This document shows positions 42,683 to 52,699 of a stretch of 60,664 nt of DNA, in pieces. A program made the position numbers and the translations under genes. Source of the DNA: Wohlfahrtiimonas sp. G9077 (lineage in GTDB: Bacteria > Pseudomonadota > Gammaproteobacteria > Cardiobacteriales > Wohlfahrtiimonadaceae); assembly GCF_002252155.1 (NCBI RefSeq), contig NZ_NEFD01000009.1, positions 1 to 60,664 of the forward strand, read 5' to 3'. The notes beneath the pieces are model-generated. The model had not been told where the DNA came from, ran no database searches, and saw only the letters and a program-made list of their open reading frames with translations. The stretch's first letter is position 1. Each line of letters starts with the position of its first letter.

Positions 42683-43483
42683 ATGATGTCATTATCGAAA
42701 GTATTTAATCTCAAGGCTTTTTTGTATCATTTTTTATTCAGCATTGCATTGATCGGTGGGCTTGCGTTGTTCATTGTGCACCTTTGGTATCCTGGCATTT
42801 GGGCCACAGAGATCGGTGGTTATCAATTGGTTTGGATGATTGTGATGGTGGATCTGTGTGTGGGGCCATTGTGCGTCGGTTTTGCTTATAAAGCCCATAA
42901 GTCTCGTAAAGAGAAGGTGCTAGATATCTCTGTCATCACGCTGTGTCAGCTGGCATTTTTTGCATGGGGGGCTTGGACCATCTCCATCTCGCGTCCTGTA
43001 TTCATTGCCTTTGATGTTGACCGCTTTGAATTGGTGGTGGATCAAGAAGTGAGTGCTGAAAATCTCTCAGCACATGCGCCATTTGATCGAATTCCACTGT
43101 TTGAAGGCTTAAAAATGGCGGTGGTGGATGTAGATCAAACAGTGCCGGATCCAGAGGCGCGCATTCAAATCAATAATGATGCACTCTTTGGGTTAGACAT
43201 CACAAAGCAGCCAAAATATTATGTGCCGTATGAAGCGAACATCGATCGCGTGCTAACAATGGCCAAAGGCTATGATGTGTTTGCCAAAAGTGATGCCGCG
43301 ACACAAGCGGCGAATGATTTGATGGCCAAACATGGCCTAGAAAAATCCGAGTTTTTGTGGTTGCCCATCCGTTATTTTTCACCAAAAGAGCAGGCACCGC
43401 TCTTCATGACGGCAGTGATTGATCCAAAAACAGCACAAATCATCGACTATATTGTGATGGATCCCTACGAGATTGGCGAGTAA
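42683..43483 (+). CDS. tfpZ: TfpX/TfpZ-type type IV pilin accessory protein
   Basis: A 266-residue membrane protein with three or four hydrophobic helices in the first 115 residues (FLFSIALIGGLALFIVHLWYPG, LVWMIVMVDLCVGPLCVG, ISVITLCQLAFFAWGAW). These are followed by a periplasmic domain with RPVFIAFDVDRFELV and a terminal LPIRYFSPKEQAPLFMTAVIDPKTAQIIDYIVMDP. This is the TfpX/TfpZ architecture; TfpZ-type proteins aid surface assembly of particular pilins and usually sit next to the pilin gene. No pilin is adjacent here. The start is ATG 42683 or the ATG right after it. Confidence 0.82.
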   Translation: MMSLSKVFNLKAFLYHFLFSIALIGGLALFIVHLWYPGIWATEIGGYQLVWMIVMVDLCVGPLCVGFAYKAHKSRKEKVLDISVITLCQLAFFAWGAWTISISRPVFIAFDVDRFELVVDQEVSAENLSAHAPFDRIPLFEGLKMAVVDVDQTVPDPEARIQINNDALFGLDITKQPKYYVPYEANIDRVLTMAKGYDVFAKSDAATQAANDLMAKHGLEKSEFLWLPIRYFSPKEQAPLFMTAVIDPKTAQIIDYIVMDPYEIGE

Positions 43484-43584
43484 AGCCATGGATTTTATTT
43501 TAGCGCGCACCTTGATGATCCGCTTTGTTGTGTGCTTTAATCAATCCCGTTCTTTCAATTGATCAGTTTGGAATGGAAAATATC

Positions 43585-44985
43585 ATGCAATTTATTAGTA
43601 CCCGAGGAAAAAGCGAGCCGCAGGCGTTTTCGGATGTTGTTTTAGAAGGATTGGCCAAAGATGGCGGTTTAGCCATGCCAGAGATGGTGCCAACCGTAGA
43701 TACCAACACTTTACAAGCATGGCAATCCCTCAGCTATCCTGAGCTTGCCTTTAACGTGATGTCCCGCTTTATTACGGACATTCCAGCTGATGACTTAAAA
43801 GGCATTTTAGAGCGCGCATACACCGCTGAAAAATTTGGGATGGATGAGATTGTCAGTCTCTCTAAACTCAATGAAGATTATGTGGTGGGTCTGTCAAATG
43901 GCCCAACGTTTGCTTTTAAAGATATGGCAATGCAGTTTTTGGGTGAATTGTTCCCTTATTTACTTGAAAAACGTGATCAACAATTGAACATTGTCGGGGC
44001 AACGTCTGGTGACACCGGTTCAAGTGCCATTCATGCCATGCGTGGCAAACCACGCATCAATGTATTCATGCTCAGCCCATTTGGCCGCATGAGTGATTTC
44101 CAAACGGCGCAAATGTACTCTGTGCAAGATGACAACGTTTTTAACATTGCCGTTGAAGGCGTGTTTGATGATTGCCAAGATTTGGTCAAAGCCCTCAATA
44201 ACGATGCGGAATTTAAAGCAGCGAACCATTTAGGTGCCGTGAACTCCATTAACTGGGCACGCATTTTAGCGCAAATCGTTTATTACTTTAAAGCCTATTT
44301 AGCGGCGGCAAAAGAGATCGGCGAGCCGATGGATTTTGTCATTCCATCGGGTAACTTTGGCAATATTTTTGCGGGCATTTATGCACGTGCAATGGGTTTA
44401 CCGATTCGTAAACTCATCTTGGCCACCAATGAAAATAATGTGCTCGATGAATTCTTTAAAACAGGCATTTATCGCCCGCGTGCTTCTAAAGATGTGCATT
44501 TGACCTCAAGCCCATCAATGGACATTGCTAAGGCAAGTAACTTTGAACGCTTCATCTATTTATTGCTTGGGGCAGAGCGCACGCATCAATTATGGCAACA
44601 AATTGAAACACAAGGTTATTTTGATTTAACCAATGATCCAGTTTGGGCAGAACGTGCCAATTGGAACATTGAGTCTGGTCAGAGTTTGCATGACAATCGT
44701 GTGGAAACCATTCGTAAGGTGTATGATGACTTCAATGTGGTGGTGGATCCCCACACCGCAGATGGTATTTTTGTGGCCGCACAATACAAGGATGCAGGCA
44801 TTCCACAAATGTATTTAGAGACTGCTCAGCCGATTAAATTTGCACAAACTGTTGAGCAAGCCTTAGGTTTTGTGCCAGAGCGTCCTGCTGACTATGCAGA
44901 GATTGAAGCATTGCCGCAGCGCTTTGAGAAGTTGCCGGTCGATGCACAGTTATTGAAACAATATGTTGTTACGCAATTAAGCTAA
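43585..44985 (+). CDS. thrC: Threonine synthase
   Basis: A 466-residue PLP enzyme making threonine from O-phosphohomoserine. The N-terminus MQFISTRGKSEPQAFSDVVLEGLAKDGGLAMPE is that of the long proteobacterial ThrC, the PLP lysine lies in GPTFAFKDMAMQF, and the phosphate loop in ATSGDTGSSAIHAMRG. The ATG at 43585 has GGA 9 bases upstream; ATG 43573 and TTG-type upstream starts are less suitable. thrA and thrB are not adjacent. serA follows 15 bases later, giving a Thr/Ser synthesis pair. Confidence 0.94.
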   Translation: MQFISTRGKSEPQAFSDVVLEGLAKDGGLAMPEMVPTVDTNTLQAWQSLSYPELAFNVMSRFITDIPADDLKGILERAYTAEKFGMDEIVSLSKLNEDYVVGLSNGPTFAFKDMAMQFLGELFPYLLEKRDQQLNIVGATSGDTGSSAIHAMRGKPRINVFMLSPFGRMSDFQTAQMYSVQDDNVFNIAVEGVFDDCQDLVKALNNDAEFKAANHLGAVNSINWARILAQIVYYFKAYLAAAKEIGEPMDFVIPSGNFGNIFAGIYARAMGLPIRKLILATNENNVLDEFFKTGIYRPRASKDVHLTSSPSMDIAKASNFERFIYLLLGAERTHQLWQQIETQGYFDLTNDPVWAERANWNIESGQSLHDNRVETIRKVYDDFNVVVDPHTADGIFVAAQYKDAGIPQMYLETAQPIKFAQTVEQALGFVPERPADYAEIEALPQRFEKLPVDAQLLKQYVVTQLS

Positions 44986-45000
44986 AAAGGATTGGACCAA

Positions 45001-46227
45001 ATGTACTCATTAGCTAAAGAAAAGATTAAGATCGTTTTATTTGAAGGCATTCACCCTTCTGCCGTGGAATGTTTGCATAAATCTGGTTACACCAATGTTG
45101 TAACGTATGCAAAAGCCCTTGAAGGTGCAGAATTAATCGAAGCCTTAAAAGATGCTCACATCATCGGGATTCGTTCGCGCACGCGCATCACCAAAGAAGT
45201 GCTCGACCAAGCGCCTAAATTGATGGCCATTGGTTGCTTCTGTATTGGTACGAATCAAGTGGATCTAGAAGAGACCTTAGCACGCGCCATTCCTGTGTTT
45301 AATGCGCCATATTCAAACACGCGCTCTGTGGCTGAATTGGTGATTGCAGAGATGATCATGCTCATGCGTGGCATTCCTGAGAAAAACTATGTGTGTCATG
45401 AAGGTGGTTGGTTGAAATCTGCCAATGGCTCACATGAAGTGCGCGGTAAAACATTGGGCATCATCGGTTATGGTCACATCGGGACACAAGTGAGCATTCT
45501 GGCAGAAAGCTTTGGTATGAATGTTGTGTATTATGATACAGAGACAAAATTGGCACTTGGTAACTCTGAACCATTGGATTTGCACCGTTTGTTAGAAGTG
45601 TCTGACATTGTGACATTGCATGTGCCAGAAGATGCATCCACGAAGAACTTAATGAGCCGTGAAAACCTCAATCGCATGAAAAAAGGCGCGGTGTTATTAA
45701 ACGCTTCTCGCGGGACAGTGGTGGATTTACAAGCATTGGCAGATTTGATTGAGTCTAAACATTTAGCGGGCGCGGCAATTGACGTTTTCCCTGTTGAACC
45801 AAAATCAAACCAAGATGAGTTCATCACGCCACTTCGTAACTTCCGCAACGTGATTTTAACGCCACATATTGGCGGTTCAACCATGGAAGCGCAAGAAAAT
45901 ATTGCCGTAGAAGTTGCTGTTAAATTGGTGAAATACTCAGACAATGGTTCAACCATTACAGCGGTGAACTTCCCTGAAGTTTCCTTGCCTGTGAACCCTG
46001 ACAGCCACCGTATTTTACACATTCACCACAATGTCCCAGGCATTTTACGCACCATGAACAACTTAGTGTCTAACTATGACATGAACATTGATGCGCAGTA
46101 CCTGCAAACAAGCGGCGATATTGGTTATGTGGTGTTAGATGTCAAATCCACAGAGCAAGATGCCGAAGCATTGTATAAAGAGATGCAGCATGTTGATGGC
46201 ACGATTCGTTGCCGTTTGTTGTTCTAA
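45001..46227 (+). CDS. serA: D-3-phosphoglycerate dehydrogenase
   Basis: First enzyme of serine synthesis, 408 residues. NAD-binding GKTLGIIGYGHIGTQVS, the catalytic Arg/Glu/His set in NASRGTVVDLQAL, EPKSNQDEF and LTPHIGGSTMEAQENI, and a C-terminal ACT domain (about 335-408, HIHHNVPGILRTMNNLVS) that senses serine. AAGGA lies 9 bases before ATG 45001. Length matches E. coli SerA (410). Confidence 0.95.
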   Translation: MYSLAKEKIKIVLFEGIHPSAVECLHKSGYTNVVTYAKALEGAELIEALKDAHIIGIRSRTRITKEVLDQAPKLMAIGCFCIGTNQVDLEETLARAIPVFNAPYSNTRSVAELVIAEMIMLMRGIPEKNYVCHEGGWLKSANGSHEVRGKTLGIIGYGHIGTQVSILAESFGMNVVYYDTETKLALGNSEPLDLHRLLEVSDIVTLHVPEDASTKNLMSRENLNRMKKGAVLLNASRGTVVDLQALADLIESKHLAGAAIDVFPVEPKSNQDEFITPLRNFRNVILTPHIGGSTMEAQENIAVEVAVKLVKYSDNGSTITAVNFPEVSLPVNPDSHRILHIHHNVPGILRTMNNLVSNYDMNIDAQYLQTSGDIGYVVLDVKSTEQDAEALYKEMQHVDGTIRCRLLF

Positions 46228-46255
46228 TTTGATTGAAAAGTAAGAGGGAAGAATC

Positions 46256-46840
46256 GTGTCATTGCGTGATCAACTTTTAAAAGTCGGCGTTGTCAGTGAA
46301 GAACGCGCTAAGAAAGTCGACCAAGAGAGAAAAAAAGCGAAGCATCAAGCGCATCGCAACAAGGATGTAAAAGCTCAGCTTGAGGCAGAGCAAAAGGCTC
46401 AAAAGGATGCGGTTCTTGCCCGCGAGGCTCAAGAGAAAGCAAAGTCAGCACAAGCGAATCAAGCGGTGCAAGCAAAACAGCAACGCAAAGCATTGCGTGT
46501 TGAGGCGCGCCGCATCATTGATGAAAAACGTGTCAATGTTGACAGTGCAACCGATCGCTTTAACTTTAGCCCCGATGGAAAAAAGATCCGTTACGTGAAT
46601 GTGACCGCCGAGCAGCGCAAACAGCTTGGTAATGGTACATTGGCCATTTGTCGCAATGATCGTGACGGATTTGACATTCCTTTGATTCCAAAGGAAAACG
46701 CTGAGCGTTTATTGGAAATTGAAAAATTGATGGAAGAGCGTTGGGTATATTTATTGGTGGATCCAACAGAAGAAGTGGATAACGCTGATGAGTGGGCTGC
46801 ATGGGATGCTTATGAGGCGGAACTGGCCAAAGAAAAATAA
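46256..46840 (+). CDS. DUF2058 family protein (YaiL-like)
   Basis: A 194-residue cytosolic protein. It begins MSLRDQLLKVGVVSEERAKKVDQERKKAKHQ, the family start, then a highly charged Lys/Gln/Ala coiled coil (20-90) and a C-terminal globular part ending ERWVYLLVDPTEEVDNADEW. YaiL-type proteins are described as nucleoprotein- or polysome-associated in annotation; the function is not established. Start is GTG 46256 with AGAGGGAAG upstream. It follows serA by 28 bases. Confidence 0.85.
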   Translation: MSLRDQLLKVGVVSEERAKKVDQERKKAKHQAHRNKDVKAQLEAEQKAQKDAVLAREAQEKAKSAQANQAVQAKQQRKALRVEARRIIDEKRVNVDSATDRFNFSPDGKKIRYVNVTAEQRKQLGNGTLAICRNDRDGFDIPLIPKENAERLLEIEKLMEERWVYLLVDPTEEVDNADEWAAWDAYEAELAKEK

Positions 46841-46891
46841 ATAAGCCATTGGATTACGGTGGGGAATAATGGAACTTGCCACATTTATTTG

Positions 46892-46920
46892 TGACATTAT
46901 TTTCCCATTTGTATTAGAAT
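46892..46920 (+). promoter_or_regulatory. Possible promoter of the cytochrome c gene
   Basis: TGACAT (46892-46897) and TAGAAT (46915-46920) are 17 bases apart, 50 bases before the GTG start. Confidence 0.45.
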
Positions 46921-46970
46921 AATCGATATTTTGAATATCAATGACAGAAAAAAAGTGTAGGAGAATTATT

Positions 46971-47858
46971 GTGCTGTCTTATAATCGTCTATTATTAGCA
47001 CTCGGTACCTTAGGACTCACCATGGCATTATCAAATGCACAAAACTTGGTGGGCAATGCAGATGATGCGAAAAAAATCGTAGAAACACAGTGTGCCGCGT
47101 GTCATGGGGTTTATGGTGAAGGTGTTGCCTCATTACCACATCAAGCTAAATTAGCAGGTCAGCACGAAAATTATCTTCGTGTTCAATTGCATGCATTAAA
47201 AGAATCAAAAGATGCCACGGGTTCTCGTTTTGAAATGACCATGAGCCCGCAAGCGAGCATGTTGTCTGATCAAGACATTGCCAACATCTCTGCTTACTAC
47301 AGCAAACAACCCATGTTGTTTTATCATTTAGATGAAGATTTCAGCGCCAAACGCACACAAGCGGCGACGGATTTGGAAAAAGCTAAAAATGATTTAGCAG
47401 CGTTAGAGGCAAAAGAAGCTGAATTAAAAGCATTGGTGAAAGCCGATGCAAACAATGCAGATGCTGCTAAAGAATTAAAAGCCATGTCCCGTGATTTACG
47501 TGGTGCGAAAAGTGCGGTGCGTAAAGCAGAAGGTGCCAATGATGAAATCGCAGCAGCCGAAGCAAAAGCTAAAGCTTTGATGGTGCGCGGTGAGCAAATC
47601 TATTTTGGTGGTGACATGAACAAACGCATCCCTGCATGTGCAGCATGTCATAGCCCATCTGGTACAGGTAATGGCCCTGCGGCATATCCTGCATTGATCG
47701 GCCAAAACTATGAGTACTTAACCAATCAATTGTACAACTTTAAAACTTATAAACGCAGCAACGATCCTGCGGGCATGATGCGTGACATTGCAGAACGCAT
47801 GAGTGATGCTGAGATCGAAGCGGTGGCAACGTACATCAAGTACATGCAGCCAAAATAA
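46971..47858 (+). CDS. Di-haem cytochrome c4-like protein with a coiled-coil insertion
   Basis: A 295-residue periplasmic cytochrome. The GTG at 46971 has AGGAGA 6 bases upstream and gives a signal peptide ending SNA before QNLVG (cleavage about residue 23). Two class-I haem domains are present: CAACH at 41-45 with Met ligand candidates in FEMTMSP, and CAACH at 223-227 with MMRDIAERM. This is the cytochrome c4/c553 arrangement (usually about 190-210 residues). Between them, residues 123-205 form an Ala/Lys/Glu-rich stretch with heptad character (AATDLEKAKNDLAALEAKEA and following) that ordinary c4 lacks. Likely an electron donor to a terminal oxidase. dsbA follows 31 bases on. Confidence 0.87.
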   Translation: MLSYNRLLLALGTLGLTMALSNAQNLVGNADDAKKIVETQCAACHGVYGEGVASLPHQAKLAGQHENYLRVQLHALKESKDATGSRFEMTMSPQASMLSDQDIANISAYYSKQPMLFYHLDEDFSAKRTQAATDLEKAKNDLAALEAKEAELKALVKADANNADAAKELKAMSRDLRGAKSAVRKAEGANDEIAAAEAKAKALMVRGEQIYFGGDMNKRIPACAACHSPSGTGNGPAAYPALIGQNYEYLTNQLYNFKTYKRSNDPAGMMRDIAERMSDAEIEAVATYIKYMQPK

Positions 47859-47889
47859 GTCAATCCTTTAATCAAGAGAGAGTGAAGCT

Positions 47890-48564
47890 ATGTCTTTAAG
47901 ATCAATGTCACAAAAACTCTTAGGTACCACATTATTGGTGGGCTCTATGTTGTTTGCCGGTGCACAATCGGTTAAATTGCCAGAAAAAGCACAGTTGGTG
48001 AAAACTTCTAATCCTGAACAAGTGGAAGTGGTGGAAGTCTTTTCTTACACTTGTGGTCACTGTTATCAGTTAGAAGCGCCGGTGGCAAACTGGTTAAAAA
48101 CAAAGCCTGACGATGTGAACTTTGTGCGCATTCATATGCCAGGGGAAGGCGTCTGGGGTCAACTGTCCCGCACGTTTTTCACGTTAGAGGCGATGGGTGA
48201 ATTGGAAAAAGCCCACCCTGTGATGTATCAAGCATTGATGGTGGATCGCATGCGTGATTTTGATCCTCAAAACATTGCGGCATATTTACAGAAAAATGCA
48301 GGCATTGATGAAGCGACCTTCTTAAAGACATGGAATTCATTTCCTGTCACAGCGAGTTATAACCGCGCGTTAGACTTAGTACAAAATCAATATCAGCAAG
48401 ATTACACGCCATTTTTCATCATTGATGGTGAATATTTAGTGAACGGTGAAACCTCTAAAGCAACTTCTTATGAAGGCATTGTGGAAGCGGTGGATCAAGT
48501 GTCTAAATCTTTACTCAAAGAAAAACAAGCCAAAGCGCCTGAACAGGCTGCAACAGCACAGTAA
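47890..48564 (+). CDS. dsbA: Thiol:disulfide interchange protein DsbA (CGHC active site)
   Basis: A 224-residue periplasmic oxidant that introduces disulfides. Signal peptide about 1-25 (ending FAGA). The thioredoxin-fold active site FSYTCGHCYQLE has Cys55-Gly-His-Cys58 rather than the usual CPHC. The cis-proline loop is QDYTPFFIIDGEYLVNG. A c4 cytochrome gene next to dsbA is a common arrangement in gammaproteobacteria. The C-terminal tail is Lys/Ala-rich. Confidence 0.93.
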   Translation: MSLRSMSQKLLGTTLLVGSMLFAGAQSVKLPEKAQLVKTSNPEQVEVVEVFSYTCGHCYQLEAPVANWLKTKPDDVNFVRIHMPGEGVWGQLSRTFFTLEAMGELEKAHPVMYQALMVDRMRDFDPQNIAAYLQKNAGIDEATFLKTWNSFPVTASYNRALDLVQNQYQQDYTPFFIIDGEYLVNGETSKATSYEGIVEAVDQVSKSLLKEKQAKAPEQAATAQ

Positions 48565-48587
48565 TCCATGCTGCCTCATTGACCAGC

Positions 48588-48616
48588 AAAGGGCTTTCGT
48601 TGAATAGCCCTTTTTT
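48588..48616 (+). terminator. dsbA terminator
   Basis: AAAGGGCT pairs with AGCCCTTT across a 9-base loop, followed by T. It separates dsbA from lgt. Confidence 0.85.
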
Positions 48617-48635
48617 ATTGAAATTGGAAATTGAT

Positions 48636-49454
48636 ATGATATTTACGCCGCAGATTGATCCTGTGATTTTTGCCATCGGCCCAGTAGCGGTGCGTTGGTA
48701 CTCTTTGATGTACATTGTGGCATTGCTCATTGCCATTGGCCTTGGCAATTATCGTGCGAAAAAGCCGGGCTCGACTTGGACAAAAGAGAATGTGGGCGAT
48801 GCTGCCTTTTATCTCTTCATTGGTGCTGTGTTAGGCGGGCGAATTGGCTATGCCATTTTTTATGGTTGGGAACAAGTGCTGCAAAATCCGCTCTTTATTC
48901 TTGGTTGGAACGGACACACCATCGAGTGGAGTGGCATGAGTTTTCACGGTGGCTTATTGGGTACGTTGGTGGCAGCACTGTTGGTGCGTAGAAAAATCCA
49001 AAAGAGCTTTTGGCAAATCACCGATTTCTTCGCGCCGCTCTTACCATTAGGACTCTTTTTTGGACGCATTGGTAATTTCATCAATGGTGAACTTTGGGGA
49101 AAATATACCGATCAAACATGGGGTGTGCTTTTTGAACACGCACCTGTTGTCAATGGCTTGGTGTATCGGCATCCTTCTCAATTGTATGAAGCGATCACAG
49201 AAGGCTTATTGCTCTTTATTGTCCTTTGGTGGTACACAAACAAGCCACGACCACGCTGCGCCGCATCGGGAATGTTCTTAGCAGGTTACGGCATTGCACG
49301 TTTTGTTGTAGAATTCTTCCGCGAGCCGGATGCACATTTAGGTTATCGACTCGGAACCGATTGGCTCACCACGGGCATGATTCTCTGTATTCCGATGATC
49401 ATTGCCGGCTTAGGATTAATGATTTACGCACATCGCAACAACAAAGGGCAATAG
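48636..49454 (+). CDS. lgt: Prolipoprotein diacylglyceryl transferase
   Basis: A 272-residue polytopic inner-membrane enzyme that lipidates the lipobox Cys. Signature LGLFFGRIGNFINGELWGK (about 135-153) is present, as are MSFHGGLLG and HPSQLYEA. Seven hydrophobic segments are readable. ATG 48636 has TTGGAAA upstream; the frame is open further back but past the terminator. lgt-thyA adjacency is conserved in gammaproteobacteria. Confidence 0.96.
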   Translation: MIFTPQIDPVIFAIGPVAVRWYSLMYIVALLIAIGLGNYRAKKPGSTWTKENVGDAAFYLFIGAVLGGRIGYAIFYGWEQVLQNPLFILGWNGHTIEWSGMSFHGGLLGTLVAALLVRRKIQKSFWQITDFFAPLLPLGLFFGRIGNFINGELWGKYTDQTWGVLFEHAPVVNGLVYRHPSQLYEAITEGLLLFIVLWWYTNKPRPRCAASGMFLAGYGIARFVVEFFREPDAHLGYRLGTDWLTTGMILCIPMIIAGLGLMIYAHRNNKGQ

Positions 49455-50249
49455 ATGCAAACATATTTAGATTTACTGGCAAAGGTTAAAAATGAAGGCG
49501 CCTTCAAAGAGGACAGAACAGGCACAGGCACCTACTCCATCTTTGGGCATCAAATGCGTTTTGATTTGCAACAAGGCTTTCCTTTATTGACCACGAAAAA
49601 GTTGCACTTAAAATCCATCATTCATGAATTGTTATGGTTTTTAAAGGGCGATACGAACATTCAATATTTAACCGACAATGGCGTGCGCATTTGGAATGAA
49701 TGGGCCGATGAAAACGGTGATTTAGGGCCGGTGTATGGTCATCAATGGCGCAGTTGGCCAACGCAAGATGGTCAAACCATCGATCAGATCACAGAAGTGG
49801 TTGAGCAGATTAAAACCAATCCCGATTCCCGTCGCCTCATTGTGAGCGCTTGGAATGTGGGTGAAGTGCCAAACATGGCGTTGCCACCTTGTCATTTATT
49901 GTTCCAATTTTATGTGGCCAATGGCAAATTATCCTGCCAATTGTATCAGCGCTCAGCGGATCTATTTTTAGGCGTGCCATTTAACATTGCCAGTTATGCG
50001 ATTTTAACTCACATGATGGCGCAAGTGTGTGACTTAGAAGTGGGTGATTTTGTCTGGACAGGCGGGGATTGCCATTTATATGCCAATCACATTGAGCAAG
50101 CAGAATTGCAATTAACGCGCGAACCATTGCCATTGCCGCAGCTAAAGATCAATCCATTGAAAAAAGACATTTTTAGTTTTGAATTTGAGGATTTTGAGTT
50201 GGTCAATTATGAGTCTCATCCTCACATTAAAGCCACAGTTGCTGTGTGA
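49455..50249 (+). CDS. thyA: Thymidylate synthase
   Basis: Makes dTMP from dUMP with methylene-tetrahydrofolate. 264 residues, the same as E. coli, with the nucleophile Cys146 in [12 protein letters not shown], the phosphate-binding RR at 126-127 and [18 protein letters not shown]. The ATG directly follows the lgt stop, and its ribosome site (AAAGGGC) lies within lgt. Confidence 0.97.
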   Translation: MQTYLDLLAKVKNEGAFKEDRTGTGTYSIFGHQMRFDLQQGFPLLTTKKLHLKSIIHELLWFLKGDTNIQYLTDNGVRIWNEWADENGDLGPVYGHQWRSWPTQDGQTIDQITEVVEQIKTNPDSRRLIVSAWNVGEVPNMALPPCHLLFQFYVANGKLSCQLYQRSADLFLGVPFNIASYAILTHMMAQVCDLEVGDFVWTGGDCHLYANHIEQAELQLTREPLPLPQLKINPLKKDIFSFEFEDFELVNYESHPHIKATVAV

Positions 50250-50704
50250 TGATGGATAAAGTCTATATTTATACCGATGGCGCATGCAGTGGCAATCCCG
50301 GCAAAGGCGGTTGGGGTTGCATTTTAAAGTATCACGGGCATGAAAAAGAGCTGTCAGGTTATTGTGCGGACACCACGAATAATCGCATGGAGCTGACGGC
50401 GGCCATTAAAGGTCTGCAAGCGCTGAAAAAACCTTGTCATGTGGCATTGATCACCGATTCTCGTTATGTGCAGCAGGGCATCAATGAATGGGTCAATGGC
50501 TGGATTGCACGCGGTTGGAAAACTGCAAGTAAGCAGCCTGTGAAAAATGTGGATCTATGGCAGCAGTTGGTGATCGAACGTGATCGTCATCTCTCCATTG
50601 ATTGGCAATGGGTGAAAGGACATGCGGGACATCCTGAAAATGAGCGCGCCGATACATTGGCCACCGATGCTGTCAAAAATGAACGAGGGTTAAGCGATGA
50701 GTAG
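50249..50704 (+). CDS. rnhA: Ribonuclease HI
   Basis: Degrades RNA in RNA-DNA hybrids. The four catalytic acids are in [16 protein letters not shown] (Asp), NRMELTAAI (Glu), ITDSRYV (Asp) and NERADTLA (Asp), with the His of KGHAGHPEN. About 151 residues (E. coli 155). ATG 50249 or the next ATG is the start, overlapping the thyA stop. It overlaps dnaQ by 8 bases. Confidence 0.96.
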   Translation: MMDKVYIYTDGACSGNPGKGGWGCILKYHGHEKELSGYCADTTNNRMELTAAIKGLQALKKPCHVALITDSRYVQQGINEWVNGWIARGWKTASKQPVKNVDLWQQLVIERDRHLSIDWQWVKGHAGHPENERADTLATDAVKNERGLSDE

Positions 50705-51377
50705 ACAAATTGTACTCGATACAGAAACCACAGGCATGGATCCGTCAACGGGCGATCGCATTGTGGAGATCGGTTGTGTGGAAATGGTCGATCGCATGCT
50801 GACGGGCAATCACTTTCATGTGTACATCAATCCTGAGCGCGACATGCCAGTGGAAGCATTTAATGTGCATGGTTTAAGTGAAGAGTTTTTGAGTGATAAA
50901 CCGGTTTTTGCGAGCATTGCACAAGATTTTGTGGATTATATTGATGGTGCTGAGCTCATTATCCACAATGCCGCATTTGACATGAAGTTCTTAGATCATG
51001 AATTGAAATTGCTGAAGATGCAAACCTTGAGCGCGCAATGCAGCGTGATCGACAGCTTAAAAATGGCGCGGGATATGTATCCTGGGCAGCGCAACAGCTT
51101 AGATGCTTTGTGCCGCCGTTTAGGGATTGATAACTCTAAGCGTACATTGCATGGCGCGTTACTTGACTCTGAGATCCTGGCACAAGTCTTTTTAGCCATG
51201 ACAGGCGGACAAGACTCGCTCTTTGGTGGCGATGAAGATGAGGAGCGTACAGTAGTGTCGCTCGATTCATCTTTATTCGATGCCGCAGCTGTTTTACCTG
51301 AAGCTACGCGCGTGATTTATGCCACGGCTGAAGAGATCGCGGCCCACGATGCCTTTTGGGAAAAAATCAAAAAATAG
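50697..51377 (+). CDS. dnaQ: DNA polymerase III epsilon subunit (proofreading exonuclease)
   Basis: A 226-residue DEDDh exonuclease. ExoI LDTETTG (Asp, Glu), Exo[18 protein letters not shown] (Asp), Exo[15 protein letters not shown] (His, Asp). A clamp-binding-like GGQDSLF follows the exonuclease domain at about residue 172-178, then a tail for binding alpha. rnhA and dnaQ are in the same direction here; in E. coli they are divergent. Confidence 0.95.
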   Translation: MSRQIVLDTETTGMDPSTGDRIVEIGCVEMVDRMLTGNHFHVYINPERDMPVEAFNVHGLSEEFLSDKPVFASIAQDFVDYIDGAELIIHNAAFDMKFLDHELKLLKMQTLSAQCSVIDSLKMARDMYPGQRNSLDALCRRLGIDNSKRTLHGALLDSEILAQVFLAMTGGQDSLFGGDEDEERTVVSLDSSLFDAAAVLPEATRVIYATAEEIAAHDAFWEKIKK

Positions 51378-51381
51378 ATAG

Positions 51382-51410
51382 AAAAAAAGCCAGTACATAC
51401 TGGCTTTTTT
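51382..51410. terminator. Bidirectional terminator between dnaQ and murA
   Basis: AAAAAAAGCCAGT and ACTGGCTTTTTT form a stem around ACAT, serving both convergent genes. Confidence 0.92.
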
Positions 51411-51421
51411 AACATTAGGCA

Positions 51422-52699
51422 TTAAATGCGACGGATTTTCGCACCTAAGCTTGTCAATTTACACTCAATGCCATCATAACCACGATCTAAGTGATAAATT
51501 TGATCCATGGTTGTGGTACCATCGGCCACCAATCCCGCTAAGATGAGGGCGGCAGAGGCTCGTAAATCGGTGGCGGAGACTTCAGCGCCGGATAAATGAT
51601 CAACACCTGTCACAATCGCCATGTGATCTTCAATGCGAATGTTTGCACCCATGCGGCTGAGCTCATTGGCATGCATGAAACGATTTTCAAAAATGGTTTC
51701 AATGATGGTGGATTTGCCTTCCGCAATCGTGGCCAATGCCATGAATTGGGCTTGCATATCGGTTGCAAACTTTGGATAAGGTTGCGTTTTGATATCAATG
51801 GCTTTGAGTTTTGTGGCTTTTGGGAAGACGCGAATGGCATGATTCATCACTTCAACGCCGCAGCCCGTTTGCAAGAGCGCTTCAATGGTGGCTTCTTGAT
51901 GGATGGGCATACAATCATTGACGATGATGTCACCGTATGTCATGGCTCCTGCCACTAAGTAAGTCCCCACTTCAATGCGATCAGGCATGATGGTGTGTTC
52001 ACCGCCGGTCAATTGCATGACGCCATCGATCACAAGGCGACTTGTACCAACGCCTTCAATTTGTGCGCCCAATGTGATGAGCATTTCACATAAATCCACC
52101 ACTTCGGGCTCTTGTGCACAGTTATCTAACACCGTGCGACCATCGGCTAAAACTGCCGCCATGATGATGTTTTCAGCGCCTGTTACTGTAATCATATCAA
52201 AGGTGAAATGGTTGCCCGTCAGCTTTGTTTGATTGGGCGTTGATGCAAACACATAACCATTTTTAAGCTCAATGTTCGCGCCTAAAGCTTCTAACCCTTT
52301 TAAGTGCTGATCCACAGGTCGGCTGCCAATGGCACATCCGCCAGGTAAAGAGACTTCAGCTTCACCAAATTTACTGACCAATGGACCCAGCACCAAGATG
52401 GAAGCACGCATCAATTTCACCAAATTGTGGCTTGCACGAATTTTGGTGATGCTGCGAGGGTCAATCACAACGGTATTGCCATTGATCTCAACTTTTGCGC
52501 CCAAATCTTTTAAAAGATCGGTGAGCACAATCACATCTTGCAATTTAGGCACATTGTGTAAGGTGACAGGTTCTGAGGCTAAAATGGTGGCTGCTAAAAT
52601 GGGCAAAACGGCGTTTTTTGCACCGCTTGCCACCACTTCACCAGACAATGGACCATTGCCCTCAATGATGAGTTTAGGAATGTTGCCATTAGAGTGCAT
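51422..52699 (-). CDS. murA: UDP-N-acetylglucosamine 1-carboxyvinyltransferase
   Basis: First committed step of peptidoglycan synthesis, 425 residues. It starts with [25 protein letters not shown] and has the fosfomycin-target Cys in [16 protein letters not shown] and RDLRAS-like [14 protein letters not shown] near the end. The ATG at 52699 has GGGAG 8 bases upstream; the frame's extension to 52774 lies inside ibaG and is rejected. ibaG-murA order is conserved. Confidence 0.95.
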   Translation of the reverse strand: MHSNGNIPKLIIEGNGPLSGEVVASGAKNAVLPILAATILASEPVTLHNVPKLQDVIVLTDLLKDLGAKVEINGNTVVIDPRSITKIRASHNLVKLMRASILVLGPLVSKFGEAEVSLPGGCAIGSRPVDQHLKGLEALGANIELKNGYVFASTPNQTKLTGNHFTFDMITVTGAENIIMAAVLADGRTVLDNCAQEPEVVDLCEMLITLGAQIEGVGTSRLVIDGVMQLTGGEHTIMPDRIEVGTYLVAGAMTYGDIIVNDCMPIHQEATIEALLQTGCGVEVMNHAIRVFPKATKLKAIDIKTQPYPKFATDMQAQFMALATIAEGKSTIIETIFENRFMHANELSRMGANIRIEDHMAIVTGVDHLSGAEVSATDLRASAALILAGLVADGTTTMDQIYHLDRGYDGIECKLTSLGAKIRRI

